Assembly: GCA_019635715.1 (NCBI GenBank)
Contig: JAHBYY010000033.1
Coordinates: forward strand, 1-48,431
Direction of reading: 5' to 3'
Length of the DNA: 48,431 nucleotides
Source of the DNA: Rhizobiaceae bacterium
GTDB taxonomy: Bacteria; Pseudomonadota; Alphaproteobacteria; Rhizobiales; Rhizobiaceae
Shown here piece by piece: positions 15,963 through 24,306 of this stretch (positions are counted from its first letter, which is position 1; each line of letters opens with the position of its first letter). The position numbers and the translations under genes are program-made. The notes under the pieces are model-generated. The model did no database searches and was not told the origin of the DNA. It saw nothing but the letters and a program-made list of their open reading frames with translations.

Positions 15963-17087
15963 TCAATCCGCCATCGCCACCAGCGCATCCGGATCGTAGC
16001 CGAGTCTGATCGTCGCGCCGATCGGCAGGTCGTCGGCGCCGAAATCGTTGGTTTCGGTCACCGAGAGCGGCTTCTCCAGGCCGGGCACATCGACGATCAG
16101 ATGGGTGATCTCGCCGAAATAGTGCCGCTCGACCACGGTGCCGGCGACCTCGTGGCTGGCCGTGGCATCATCCCAGAGGACGCGCAGGCGTTCGGGCCGG
16201 ATGCCGACGGTGGTGGCGGAACCGGGCCTGAGGGTGCTGCGCGGCCTCTCCGTGCGGATGCGCCCAAAACCATGCGTGTCGACGACGATGGCGTCGCCGC
16301 TTTCCTCGACCATTTCGGCCTTGATGAAGTTCATGCCGCCAAGGAAATCGGCGACCTGCCGGTTGACCGGCCGCTGGTAGATCTCCTTGGGAGCGGCGAC
16401 CTGGGCGATCCGCCCGCCGAACATCACGGCGATGCGGTCCGACATGGCAAGCGCCTCGTACTGGTCGTGGGTGACCAGGATGAAGGTGATGCCGACCGCC
16501 TGCTGCAGGCGGCGCAGTTCGACCTGCATCTGCTCGCGCAGCTTCTTGTCGAGGGCCGACAGCGGCTCGTCGAGCAGCAGCACCTTCGGGCGCATCACCA
16601 GGGCCCGGGCCAGCGCGACGCGCTGGCGCTGGCCGCCGGACAGTTCGGTCGCGCCGCGCTTGCCGAGGCCGGACAGCGAGACCATCGCCAGCGCCTCGTC
16701 GACGCGGCGCCGTTCCTCCGCCGCTTCAAGCTTGAGGCGCTTCAGCCCGTAGGCGACGTTCTGCTCGACATTGAGGTGCGGGAAGATGGCGTAGCTCTGG
16801 AACACCATGTTGGTCGGCCGCCGGTTGGCCGGAATGCCGACCATCGACTGGCCATCGATGAGGATCGAACCGGAGGTCGGATTGTCGAAGCCGGCGATCA
16901 TCCTGAGCAGGGTGGTCTTGCCGCAGCCGGAAGGTCCGAGCAAGGAGAAGAACTCACCCTCCCGGATGGAGAGGACGGCGTCGTCGAGCGCCTTGAAGGT
17001 GCCGTAGCTGCGCGTGACGTTGCGGATGTCGATCATCGGACGGTCCGGCAGCGGACGATCTGGAAGCGGGCGGTCAGGCAAGGGCAA
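15963..17087 (-). CDS. PotA-like ABC transporter ATPase
   Basis: Energy-coupling ATPase of a spermidine/putrescine-type importer. Walker A is GPSGCGKTT (residues 51-59 from the TTG start), the Q-loop FQSYAIFPHL, the signature LSGGQRQRVALARAL, Walker B VLLLDEPLSALD, and a C-terminal TOBE domain from about residue 285. The start is uncertain: TTG 17087 overlaps the upstream permease and adds a threefold PLPDR repeat, while ATG 17036 (MIDIRNVTRSYG) gives a conventional N-terminus but has no clear ribosome site. The frame continues the permease operon PotB-PotC-PotA, transcribed from the operator region at 18.9 kb. It pairs functionally with the two PotD-like proteins on the other strand. Confidence 0.93.
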   Translation of the reverse strand: MPLPDRPLPDRPLPDRPMIDIRNVTRSYGTFKALDDAVLSIREGEFFSLLGPSGCGKTTLLRMIAGFDNPTSGSILIDGQSMVGIPANRRPTNMVFQSYAIFPHLNVEQNVAYGLKRLKLEAAEERRRVDEALAMVSLSGLGKRGATELSGGQRQRVALARALVMRPKVLLLDEPLSALDKKLREQMQVELRRLQQAVGITFILVTHDQYEALAMSDRIAVMFGGRIAQVAAPKEIYQRPVNRQVADFLGGMNFIKAEMVEESGDAIVVDTHGFGRIRTERPRSTLRPGSATTVGIRPERLRVLWDDATASHEVAGTVVERHYFGEITHLIVDVPGLEKPLSVTETNDFGADDLPIGATIRLGYDPDALVAMAD

Positions 17088-17886
17088 TCCCCGCGGTCTG
17101 GGCGCGGCGCGCGGCGCGGCGGCGCAGGATTTCGGCGATGGTGAGAAGCAGGAAGGTGCCGGCCAGCATCAGCGTGCCGAGCGCCAGCACGCTCGGCAGC
17201 TTGGCGGCGAAGCGCAATTGTCCCCAGATGTAGACGGGCAGCGTCGCCTCGGTGCCGGCGAGGAAGAAGGCCATGATGAACTCGTCGAGCGAGATGGTGA
17301 AGGAGACCAGCAGCGACGAGATGATCGCCGGGGCCACCATCGGCAGGGTGACGCGCCGGAAGGTGCCGAAGGCGGTCTCGCCGAGATCGGCCGAGGCCTC
17401 TTCGAGGCTGCGGTCGAAGCCCTCGAAGCCTGAGGTCAGCACGCTGACCGAATAGGGGATGCAGACGAGGATGTGGCCGAGCACGACGGTGAACAGCGAC
17501 AGGCTGAGGCCCGCCTGAAGCATGATCAGCAGCATCGAGATGGCGATGACGATCTCCGGAAGGACCAGCGGCGCCATGATCAGGCCGTTGACGGCGCGAC
17601 GGCCGGGGAAGCGGTAGCGGGTGATGGCGCGGGCCGCGCAGATGCCGAGGACGGTCGACAGCACGGCCGCCGAAACGCCGACGACGAGGCTGTTCCAGGC
17701 CGCGTCGAGCAGGGCCGGGGTGCGCGGCAGGTCGCGGTACCATTTCAGCGTAAAGTCGGCGATCGGAAACTGCGGAACCGGCGAGGTGTTGACCGAGAAG
17801 ATCGGCAGGAAGACGATCGGCAGATAAAGGAACACGATGTAGGCCACGGCATAGATCGGCAGCCAGCCGTTCAGGATGCGCCTCAT
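17074..17886 (-). CDS. PotC-like ABC permease
   Basis: 270-residue inner-membrane permease with about six helices. The EAA loop, which contacts the ATPase, is EASADLGETAFGTFRRVTLP. The N-terminal segment AVAYIVFLYLPIVFLPIFSVN and the following periplasmic loop are typical of PotC. The ATG at 17886 overlaps the stop of the PotB-like gene (ATGA at 17883-17886), and its own stop overlaps the putative TTG start of the ATPase. Forms the second membrane half of the amine importer. Confidence 0.93.
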   Translation of the reverse strand: MRRILNGWLPIYAVAYIVFLYLPIVFLPIFSVNTSPVPQFPIADFTLKWYRDLPRTPALLDAAWNSLVVGVSAAVLSTVLGICAARAITRYRFPGRRAVNGLIMAPLVLPEIVIAISMLLIMLQAGLSLSLFTVVLGHILVCIPYSVSVLTSGFEGFDRSLEEASADLGETAFGTFRRVTLPMVAPAIISSLLVSFTISLDEFIMAFFLAGTEATLPVYIWGQLRFAAKLPSVLALGTLMLAGTFLLLTIAEILRRRAARRAQTAGIALA

Positions 17887-18800
17887 CGTCCGAGCCTCAT
17901 CAGCAGGCGCAGGACAAGCACGGAAGCGGCGGCCATGGCGGTGACGACCGCCATCGTCGTCACCGAAAGCGCCGCGCCCAGCGGCCAGTTCGAGGCCTTG
18001 CCGAACTGCGCCTGGATGGCGTTGGCGATCATCACCCCGTCCTTGCCGCCGACGAGGCGCGGCGTGACGAAATCGCCGACGGTGGGGATCATGACGATCA
18101 GCAGGGCCGAGATGACGCCCGGGATCGACAGCGGCAGGGTCACCCGCAGGAAACGCCGGATCGGACCGTCGCCGAGATCCGTCGCGGCTTCGATGAGCGT
18201 GCGGTCGACCTTCTCCAGCGACACGTAGATCGGCAGGATGGCGAACGCCGCCCAGGCATGGGTCAGCGTGATGACCACGGCGGTCGAATTGTAGAGGAAG
18301 GCCGTGGACGGCTCGTCGATGATGCCGACCGCCATCAGGCCGGAGTTCAGAACACCGTTGTAGCCGAGGATCACCTTCCACGACATGACGCGCAGCAGGT
18401 AGCTCGACCAGAAGGGGACGGTGATCAGGAAAAGCCAAAGGTTCTTGTGCCGTCCGCCGTGGAACGAAATGAAATAGGCGATCGGATAGGCGAGCACGAC
18501 GGTGAACAGGGACACGAGCAGGGAGATCACCAGCGAGCGCATCAGCAAGTCGCGGTAGATAGGCTCGGTCAACGCGACCCGGTAGTTCTCCAGCGTGAAC
18601 GTCCTGTCGATCGTCAGGTAGTCCTGCGTCCAGAAACTGTGGGCGATGACGACCAGGATCGGGACGACGAGCAGCACCAGCGCATAGAGGAGCGTCGGGC
18701 TGATCAGCGCATAGGCGCGGGCAGTCTCCGATTGCAGGACGGTCCCGGTGGTGCCGCGCCTGGCGCGATACGGGACGGACCCTCCTGCCGCCGTGGTCAT
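17883..18800 (-). CDS. PotB-like ABC permease
   Basis: 305-residue inner-membrane permease with an N-terminal cytoplasmic stretch of about 30 residues, then six predicted helices. The EAA loop is EAATDLGDGPIRRFLRVTLP, and PTVGDFVTPRLVGG near the C-terminus is characteristic of PotB. The frame is open upstream of 18800, but no better start is visible; the ribosome site before this ATG is weak. First gene of the transporter operon, divergent from the aminotransferase, with operator 2 about 135 bases upstream. Confidence 0.9.
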   Translation of the reverse strand: MTTAAGGSVPYRARRGTTGTVLQSETARAYALISPTLLYALVLLVVPILVVIAHSFWTQDYLTIDRTFTLENYRVALTEPIYRDLLMRSLVISLLVSLFTVVLAYPIAYFISFHGGRHKNLWLFLITVPFWSSYLLRVMSWKVILGYNGVLNSGLMAVGIIDEPSTAFLYNSTAVVITLTHAWAAFAILPIYVSLEKVDRTLIEAATDLGDGPIRRFLRVTLPLSIPGVISALLIVMIPTVGDFVTPRLVGGKDGVMIANAIQAQFGKASNWPLGAALSVTTMAVVTAMAAASVLVLRLLMRLGR

Positions 18801-18934
18801 CGCAGAGGGTCTCGCGCGGGTTCGTCGGGGTCCTGCATGGCTGCTCCCACAGGTCGGAGCGGGGGGCTGCTCCAATGGCGTCCCATTTGTGCCGATCGGC
18901 GGATTGAAATCAAGCAGGAATTCTGAAATATTGA

Positions 18935-18950
18935 TTGAACGGCCATTCAA
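18935..18950. promoter_or_regulatory. Operator 2 of the BetI-like regulon
   Basis: TTGAACGGCCATTCAA, flanked by A and T to extend the palindrome. One base different from the site at 23343. It lies between the divergent transporter operon and aminotransferase gene. A possible plus-strand promoter just upstream is TTGAAA (18904-18909), 17 bases, then AATATT (18927-18932), which would place the operator immediately downstream of the -10. Confidence 0.78.
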
Positions 18951-19031
18951 TATGAGGCTCCGGGCCCCACGTTGACCGCCTGCCGGGGCCTCGCCAAGGC
19001 CCTGCATTGTCTGCCAGATCGCGAGGAGCAA

Positions 19032-20447
19032 ATGGCTGCGGTTCGGGATATCGAAATAGCGGGCGCCGCCTCGGATGCGGGCGAGGCGGTGGAGCTGGCG
19101 AAGCGCCACCTGGTGCAGCCCTGGCCCTATGCCGGATCGGTCGGCACCGAAGCGCGCAGCTTCATCGGCGAAGGCGAGGGCATCTACATCACCGATGGCG
19201 ACGGCAAGCGGCTGATCGACGGGCCGGCCGGCATGTGGTGCGTGAATGTCGGCCATCGCCGGGCCGAGCTCGCCAGCGTCATGTACGACCAGGCGATGCG
19301 GCTCTCCTACAACACGCCCTGGTACACGATGAACGAGCCGTCGGCGGTGCTGGCAGAGCGGCTTGCCGCCCATGCGCCCGGCGACCTCGACCACGTCTTC
19401 TTCACGACGGGGGGGTCTTCGGCCGTCGAAAGCGCCCTGCGCTTCATGCAGTTCTACAACAATGTGCGCGGCCGTCCGGAGAAGAAGCTGATCCTGTCGC
19501 GCGGCGGCGCGTATCACGGCTCGACCTATCTGTCGGCCTCGCTGAACGGCCGGCCGCGTGACCGCGACTGGATGGACGTCGCCGACGGCCAGGTGATCAA
19601 GCTGGCGTCGCCGGACCCGTTCCGCCGGCCCGCCGGCATGACGGTCGAAGCCTTCGCCGACATGTTGGTCGAAGAGTTCCGCGCCACGGTCGAACGCGTC
19701 GGAGCCGAGCGCATCGGCGCCTTCGTCGGCGAGCCGGTACAGGCCTCGGGCGGCGTCGTCGTGCCGCCGGCCGGCTATCTGCCGCGCATCCGGGCGATCT
19801 GCCGGGAGAACGACATTCTCTACGTCTCGGACGAGGTGGTCACCGGCTTCGGCCGGCTCGGCGAGGTTTTTGCCTCGGAGCAGGTTTTCGGCATCGAGCC
19901 GGACATCGTCACCTTCGCCAAGGGGGTGACTTCGGGCTATTTCCCGCTCGGCGGCATGATGGTCTCGGACCGCCTTCTCGCGGATCTGCGGCGCTCCAAC
20001 CATCCCGACGCCATGTATGCGCACGGACTGACCTACAGCAGCCATCCCGTCGGCTGCGCGGTGGCGCTCGCCAATCTCGATCTTCTCGAAGGCGGCATCC
20101 TCGACCATGCGCGCGCCGTGGCCCCGTATTTCCAGCAGCAGCTAAAGACGCTCGAGGCGCTTCCGCTGGTCGGCGAGGTGCGCGGCGCCGGCCTGATGGC
20201 GTGCGTGGAGTGCGTCGCGGACCGTGAGAGCCGCAACCCGCTGAAGCTCGACTACGAGGTCGGCAAGCGGATCGACGCGCATTGCCATGAGCTCGGCCTG
20301 CTGGTGCGTCCGCTGATCCACATGTGCGTGATGTCGCCGCCGCTGATCATCACCCGCAGCCAGATCGACGACATGGTCGACATCCTGCGGCGTGGCATCG
20401 AGCTGACCATGGACGACCTGGCGCGCGAGCGGCTGTGGGTCGGTTGA
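19032..20447 (+). CDS. Class III (omega-type) pyridoxal-phosphate aminotransferase
   Basis: 471-residue PLP enzyme of aminotransferase class III. The start at 19032 has GAGGAG three bases upstream, better than the upstream in-frame start at 18972. The PLP-binding signature is DEVVTGFGRLGEVF followed by DIVTFAKGVTSGYFPLGG, with Lys297 as Schiff-base lysine; FTTGGSSAVESALRF is the phosphate-binding loop. Relatives act on terminal amino groups of omega-amino acids, polyamines or taurine using pyruvate or another keto acid. By context it would remove the primary amine of the imported compound. It is divergent from the transporter operon and shares operator 2. Substrate unknown. Confidence 0.92.
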   Translation: MAAVRDIEIAGAASDAGEAVELAKRHLVQPWPYAGSVGTEARSFIGEGEGIYITDGDGKRLIDGPAGMWCVNVGHRRAELASVMYDQAMRLSYNTPWYTMNEPSAVLAERLAAHAPGDLDHVFFTTGGSSAVESALRFMQFYNNVRGRPEKKLILSRGGAYHGSTYLSASLNGRPRDRDWMDVADGQVIKLASPDPFRRPAGMTVEAFADMLVEEFRATVERVGAERIGAFVGEPVQASGGVVVPPAGYLPRIRAICRENDILYVSDEVVTGFGRLGEVFASEQVFGIEPDIVTFAKGVTSGYFPLGGMMVSDRLLADLRRSNHPDAMYAHGLTYSSHPVGCAVALANLDLLEGGILDHARAVAPYFQQQLKTLEALPLVGEVRGAGLMACVECVADRESRNPLKLDYEVGKRIDAHCHELGLLVRPLIHMCVMSPPLIITRSQIDDMVDILRRGIELTMDDLARERLWVG

Positions 20448-20677
20448 CGCGCCGGACGTCCTGAAAATGGCCGCCGCACCCTGTCTCCGGCCACGGGCCG
20501 GGCCAGAGTGCGACGGTGGCGTCCTTGGGGCTTGGACACCAAAAGGTGATGGAGAACTGATGACGGCGTCGCCGTGAATCCGCCGCGACGATGGAACATG
20601 TTCCCGGCCGGGACTATTACAGGTCGGGGACATGATTTGCTGCTGGCATCTCATGTCAAATCGGGGCATGTGGACGT

Positions 20678-22153
20678 ATGGCAGTTGAAAACCCCGCCCG
20701 GGGCGACAGGCCGCCGCTCAGAAGCTGGAAGGAGATCGCATCGTTCTTCGGCCGTGACGAGCGCACGGTCAAACGGTGGGAAACCAGGCGCGGGATGCCC
20801 GTGCACAGGCTTCCAGGCGCGACGCGCGCCTCCGTCTATGCCTATCCGAACGAACTCGAAATCTGGCTGCGGGCCAGCCGCTGCGCCGGAGCCCTGGACG
20901 AGGGATCTTCCGACGAGGGCTCGGTCCTCGCGGAGGAGGCGCTGGCCGACTTTCCGGTGCCCGCGACGGCGGCGATCGGCTCGACGCCCGCGGCACCGTC
21001 CGCCCCGTCACGCGGACGCCGCTTCGTGCTCGCCGGCATGCTGGGCGCGGTCGGCGTGGCGGTGGGCGCCTTCGTGCTCGGCGGCGGCACGGATTCGGCC
21101 GGCGGCCGCGAACCGCTGTCCGACAATCCCGCGGCACGCGAAGCCTATCTGAGCGCCAACTACCAACTGGCTCTGCGGACCGGCGGCGGGCTGAGCAGAG
21201 CCGTCCAGCTTTTCACCCAGGCGATCACCGAGGATCCCGAATTCGCTGCCGCCTATGCGGGGCTGTCGAAGGCCTATGCCCTGCTCAGCCAGTATTCGGA
21301 GATGCCTGCCGACCAGGCCTATCCGCTGGCCAAGGCGGCCGGCGAACGGGCGTTGAAGCTCGACCCGGAACTGGCCTCGGCGCTGGCGGCGCTGGCGCTG
21401 ACCACCTTCTACTGGGACCGCGATTTCGAAGCGTCGCGCCGGCTGTTCGAACAGGCCCTGGCGATCGATCCGACCTCGGCGGAGACGTTGCACTGGTACG
21501 GCCTGACCATGATGCAGACGGGCGCCTTCGACGTGGCGCTGGCGGCCATCCGCAGGGCGCAGGAACTCGACCCCCGTTCACGGGCCATCCTGGCCAACAA
21601 GGGGCTCATCCTCTACCACGCCGGCAGCCTCGACGAGGCGGCGGAACTGCTGCGGCAATTCTCCGAGAATGCCGCCGACTATGCGGCACCGCATTTCTAC
21701 CTCGCCGACATCTATTTCGACCAGGGACGATACCGCGAGTTCATCGACGAATCGCTGATCGCCGCCGATGCGGCGCGCGACGATTCGATGCGCGAGATGT
21801 TCGAGGCGGCCCGCCAGGGTTTCGAGATCTCGGGACGCGACGGCCTGCTGCAGTCGCTGCTGGTGAAGCAGCGCCTGCAGCAGCGGGCAGGCGCGCTGCC
21901 CGCCTACAAGCTGGCGCGCACGCTCGCCTTCCTGGGGCGAACGGACGAGGCCTTGACCTATCTGGCGCTCTCCGTGGCGGAACGGGAGCCGGATTCGCTC
22001 GGGATCAAGATCGATTCGGCATTTGCCCGGCTACACGACAACCAGACCTACAGGGATCTCCTGATGAAGGCCGGCCACACGGTGCAGGTGGCCGGGCGTG
22101 CCTTGGAGGTCGCGGAGGATCGGCTCACGAGCGCGACCGAAGGGCCTCATTGA
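20678..22153 (+). CDS. Membrane-tethered HTH plus TPR protein
   Basis: 491 residues. The N-terminus (about 14-65) carries a helix-turn-helix like that of MerR/excisionase proteins: WKEIASFFGRDERTVKRWET, then a wing-like GMPVHRLPGATRASVYAYPNEL. A linker rich in Ala, Pro and Ser leads to one transmembrane helix (about 116-136), then a periplasmic tetratricopeptide-repeat domain (about 145-480) with repeats such as YDQGRYREF-like and RSRAILANKGLILYHAGSLD. This architecture recalls membrane-bound one-component regulators of the CadC/ToxR kind. The start was chosen from the family-like N-terminus. It overlaps the convergent Rieske gene by 29 bases. No operator of the BetI-like regulon is seen upstream, so membership in that regulon is doubtful. 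Confidence 0.83.
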   Translation: MAVENPARGDRPPLRSWKEIASFFGRDERTVKRWETRRGMPVHRLPGATRASVYAYPNELEIWLRASRCAGALDEGSSDEGSVLAEEALADFPVPATAAIGSTPAAPSAPSRGRRFVLAGMLGAVGVAVGAFVLGGGTDSAGGREPLSDNPAAREAYLSANYQLALRTGGGLSRAVQLFTQAITEDPEFAAAYAGLSKAYALLSQYSEMPADQAYPLAKAAGERALKLDPELASALAALALTTFYWDRDFEASRRLFEQALAIDPTSAETLHWYGLTMMQTGAFDVALAAIRRAQELDPRSRAILANKGLILYHAGSLDEAAELLRQFSENAADYAAPHFYLADIYFDQGRYREFIDESLIAADAARDDSMREMFEAARQGFEISGRDGLLQSLLVKQRLQQRAGALPAYKLARTLAFLGRTDEALTYLALSVAEREPDSLGIKIDSAFARLHDNQTYRDLLMKAGHTVQVAGRALEVAEDRLTSATEGPH

Positions 22154-23324
22154 GCGCCCACAGGTCCTTCTCCTCCGGCGCGGTTTCCAGCGACAGCACG
22201 GGCAACTGGCGGCGAAGATGGTCGTGATGGCTGCGCACGCCATATTCGAGGTCGGAGAGATAGAAGCCTGAAAAGGCGTCCGACAGCATCGATTCATTCG
22301 ACCAGATGGTCAACTGGACATCCTCCGAGGTGGTTTCGCGGTCGATGCGCAGCGCCAGATAGCGGGCGGCGGCCTGGCGGCGCGTCTCCTCGCGGTATCG
22401 GTAGATCGCGCCGCGCAGCAGCGTCCTGCCGGTCGCCAACGGGAATTCCTGATAGAACTGCACCGTTTCGGGCGTCATCGCCAGAACCATGTTGGGGAAG
22501 ATGCCGTAGTAGACCCAGGCCTTCCTGAGATGGTCGGGCAGGTTCGGGTTGTCTTCCGAGAGGCGGACGTAGTTGCGAACGCTCCAGCGGCGGCCGGCAT
22601 GGGGATTGTAGGTCGCGAAGGAGCGGGAAACGCCGTTGACGAAGGGCTCGTCGAAATAGGTCGCGCCATAGAGGTCCTGCAGCGCAGGGTGCGCCATCGC
22701 GACGTGATAGCCCTCGTTGTCGACGTCGCGCACCGACTTCCAGTTCACCGGAGAGATCTGGGTCCAGGTTCCGTAGGCGGGCACCATGTCGGCGACGCAG
22801 TAATGCGCCAGCTCGGCCTCGACGGGCTTCATCAGTTCGGCAACGGACGGTTGCGGCCCAGGACGGAACCTGACGAAGACGAAACCCATCCAGATCTCGG
22901 TTTCAAGCGGGGTGAGCCCGAACTCGGTCTTGTCGAGTTCCGGAAACGAGCCCGGCCGGGCGGCGCCGCGCAAGGTGCCGTCGAGATTGTAGACCCAGCC
23001 GTGAAACGGGCAGACCAGCGCGTTGCGGCAGCTTCCCTTGTCGTCGGCGACGACGCGCGAGCCGCGATGCCGGCACATATTGTGGAAGGCGCGCACGACG
23101 CCGTCCTTGCCGCGCACGACCAGCGCCCGTTCGCCGACGATGTCGACCGCGATGTAGTCGCCGGCGTGCTCGACATCCGAGACATGGCCGGCGATCTGCC
23201 AGTGGTTACGAAACAGATACTCCTTCTCGAGGTCGAGCAGCGCGGGACTGTGGTAGGTCCAACCGGGCAGGCCGCGACGATCCCAGTCGTTCGGAACGCT
23301 CACGTCGCGCGCATGGAGGTTCAT
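22125..23324 (-). CDS. Rieske non-heme iron oxygenase, quaternary-ammonium type
   Basis: 399-residue oxygenase large subunit. The Rieske [2Fe-2S] ligands are C84 and H86 (MCRHRG) and C105 and H108 (CPFHGW). The mononuclear iron site is NWKSVRDVDNEGYHVAMAH, with H207 and H212. The residue bridging the two metal centres is E204 rather than the Asp common in aromatic-ring dioxygenases; Glu there is a feature of carnitine, glycine-betaine and related oxygenases, from memory. ATG 23324 with AAGAAGG upstream was preferred to an in-frame ATG at 23354, which lies inside operator 3. No reductase or ferredoxin gene is adjacent, so electrons must come from elsewhere. By inference it cleaves or demethylates an N-methylated amine. 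Confidence 0.9.
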   Translation of the reverse strand: MNLHARDVSVPNDWDRRGLPGWTYHSPALLDLEKEYLFRNHWQIAGHVSDVEHAGDYIAVDIVGERALVVRGKDGVVRAFHNMCRHRGSRVVADDKGSCRNALVCPFHGWVYNLDGTLRGAARPGSFPELDKTEFGLTPLETEIWMGFVFVRFRPGPQPSVAELMKPVEAELAHYCVADMVPAYGTWTQISPVNWKSVRDVDNEGYHVAMAHPALQDLYGATYFDEPFVNGVSRSFATYNPHAGRRWSVRNYVRLSEDNPNLPDHLRKAWVYYGIFPNMVLAMTPETVQFYQEFPLATGRTLLRGAIYRYREETRRQAAARYLALRIDRETTSEDVQLTIWSNESMLSDAFSGFYLSDLEYGVRSHHDHLRRQLPVLSLETAPEEKDLWALNEALRSRS

Positions 23325-23342
23325 GATCGGCCTTCTTTTTTG

Positions 23343-23358
23343 TTGAACGGTCATTCAA
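23343..23358. promoter_or_regulatory. Operator 3 of the BetI-like regulon
   Basis: TTGAACGGTCATTCAA, an inverted repeat with six-base spacer between TTGAA and TTCAA. It directly abuts the -10 element of the Rieske promoter, a position suited to repression. Confidence 0.8.
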
Positions 23359-23386
23359 TTAGATCACGAATAGTGTTTTTTGGCAA
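23358..23386 (-). promoter_or_regulatory. Promoter of the Rieske oxygenase gene
   Basis: On the minus strand TTGCCA (23386-23381), a 17-base spacer and TCTAAT (23363-23358) form a reasonable housekeeping promoter reading toward the oxygenase, with operator 3 immediately downstream. Confidence 0.55.
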
Positions 23387-23673
23387 TAGTTTAGGCAGAA
23401 ATGCATCTGGGAATCGCGGGATCGGGGCAAAAGTTCCGGCTCCTGCAAGGGCTTAGCCGGAAGGCGAGGCATGCGGCACGGTTCCGGCGCTGCCGGGCCG
23501 GCGGCGCGGCACGCAATGTGACCGGTGCTGCCCGAGAATGTGGTGTTATTGAACTTTTGCGACCGATTTTGTTGTTTCAATCCTGTTACAAAGCATGTTT
23601 CGGATGCCATCGGTCAGAAACAATTAATTCCTAACGTTTGGTCAACAGGGAACACGAGACCAAGGCAAGTCCG
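23387..23673. other. Intergenic region with no supported gene
   Basis: Between the Rieske promoter and the next plus-strand ATG. Short open frames exist on both strands (for example 23401-23634 plus), but they have no ribosome site, no recognisable protein and weak codon bias. The stretch 23540-23640 is noticeably AT-rich and may hold the promoter of the 23674 gene; a half-operator-like TTATTGAAC occurs near 23530. Confidence 0.5.
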
Positions 23674-24066
23674 ATGACCGCGACGCTCCCGGCGAATCCC
23701 GCCGCCCCCCGCACAGGCAACGCCTTCATGCCGCGCCTTGCGCTTCGCCGGCGCTCCGCCGACCATCCGATGGTGATGTTCGCGCTCGTCACCGGCATCT
23801 CTCTGAGCGCCATGGCTTTTGCCTCGACGATCTCGCCGGTGCCCGCCGGTGCGCCGCGCGACGGCATCGGCCAGGCCGGCGCCGACCCGAAGCAGGACCG
23901 CCTGCGCATGAGCCCGAAGGAAGTGGCCTGCGAAGGTCAGGCCTGGGGCACCGAAAGCGCCGACTGTCTCGTCATGATCGCCAGGGAATCGGGCCGCGAC
24001 GGCGATGTGAAGGTTCGCCGGCTGGCCAGCGCAGCGCCGCTGCTGACGACCCCGAACGTTTTCTGA
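23674..24066 (+). CDS. Hypothetical membrane-anchored protein
   Basis: 130 residues. A basic N-terminus (MPRLALRRRSADH) precedes one hydrophobic segment (about residues 34-51, VMFALVTGISLSAMAFAS). The exported or periplasmic remainder includes VACEGQAWGTESADCLVMIA with two cysteines that could form a disulphide. Start ATG 23674 has AAGGCAAG upstream; an in-frame TTG at 23638 is a less likely alternative. I recall similar short rhizobial proteins with the ACEGQxWGxESADC pattern but no assigned function. It stands alone, convergent with the histidine kinase gene. Confidence 0.72.
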   Translation: MTATLPANPAAPRTGNAFMPRLALRRRSADHPMVMFALVTGISLSAMAFASTISPVPAGAPRDGIGQAGADPKQDRLRMSPKEVACEGQAWGTESADCLVMIARESGRDGDVKVRRLASAAPLLTTPNVF

Positions 24067-24135
24067 CCCCTCGGCCGGCGGGGTAAGCCGGCCTGTTCGA
24101 CCTCCCTGCCTCCCCGGACTGGGATGCATCGAGCT

Positions 24136-24306
24136 TCACGACGGCCGGCCCGCGTCTGTGTACGGGCAGGCGGCAAGTACAGCGTAGCCGGGTCCGAAGC
24201 CGCGCCCGTCGTGAAGTTCGATCCACTCCAGGCCCCATTGGCCCTTGTTGGCGCCCCAGCCGACAAGGGTCTCTTTTTTGGCGATCGCCGTCCGGCGGGC
24301 GCCGGG
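24136..24306 (-). other. In-frame open stretch after the kinase stop codon
   Basis: Directly after the TAG of the histidine kinase the same frame stays open for 56 codons to TGA at 24138-24136. The translation contains a plausible protein-like segment, ETLVGWGANKGQWGLEWIEL then GFGPGYAVLAACPY, but no ATG, GTG or TTG in frame. It could be a gene remnant, a C-terminal extension reached by readthrough, or chance. See findings. Confidence 0.3.

Noticed and set aside
20448-20677. Possible leader peptide or riboswitch before the HTH-TPR gene
   Set aside because: Only very short frames and a weak GC-rich inverted repeat were seen; no known riboswitch pattern.
23530-23545. Fourth operator-like site TTATTGAAC
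   Set aside because: Only one half of the palindrome is present.
23401-23634. 77-codon plus-strand frame beside the Rieske gene
   Set aside because: No ribosome site, an Arg/Ala-rich translation and no recognisable feature; it overlaps a likely promoter region.
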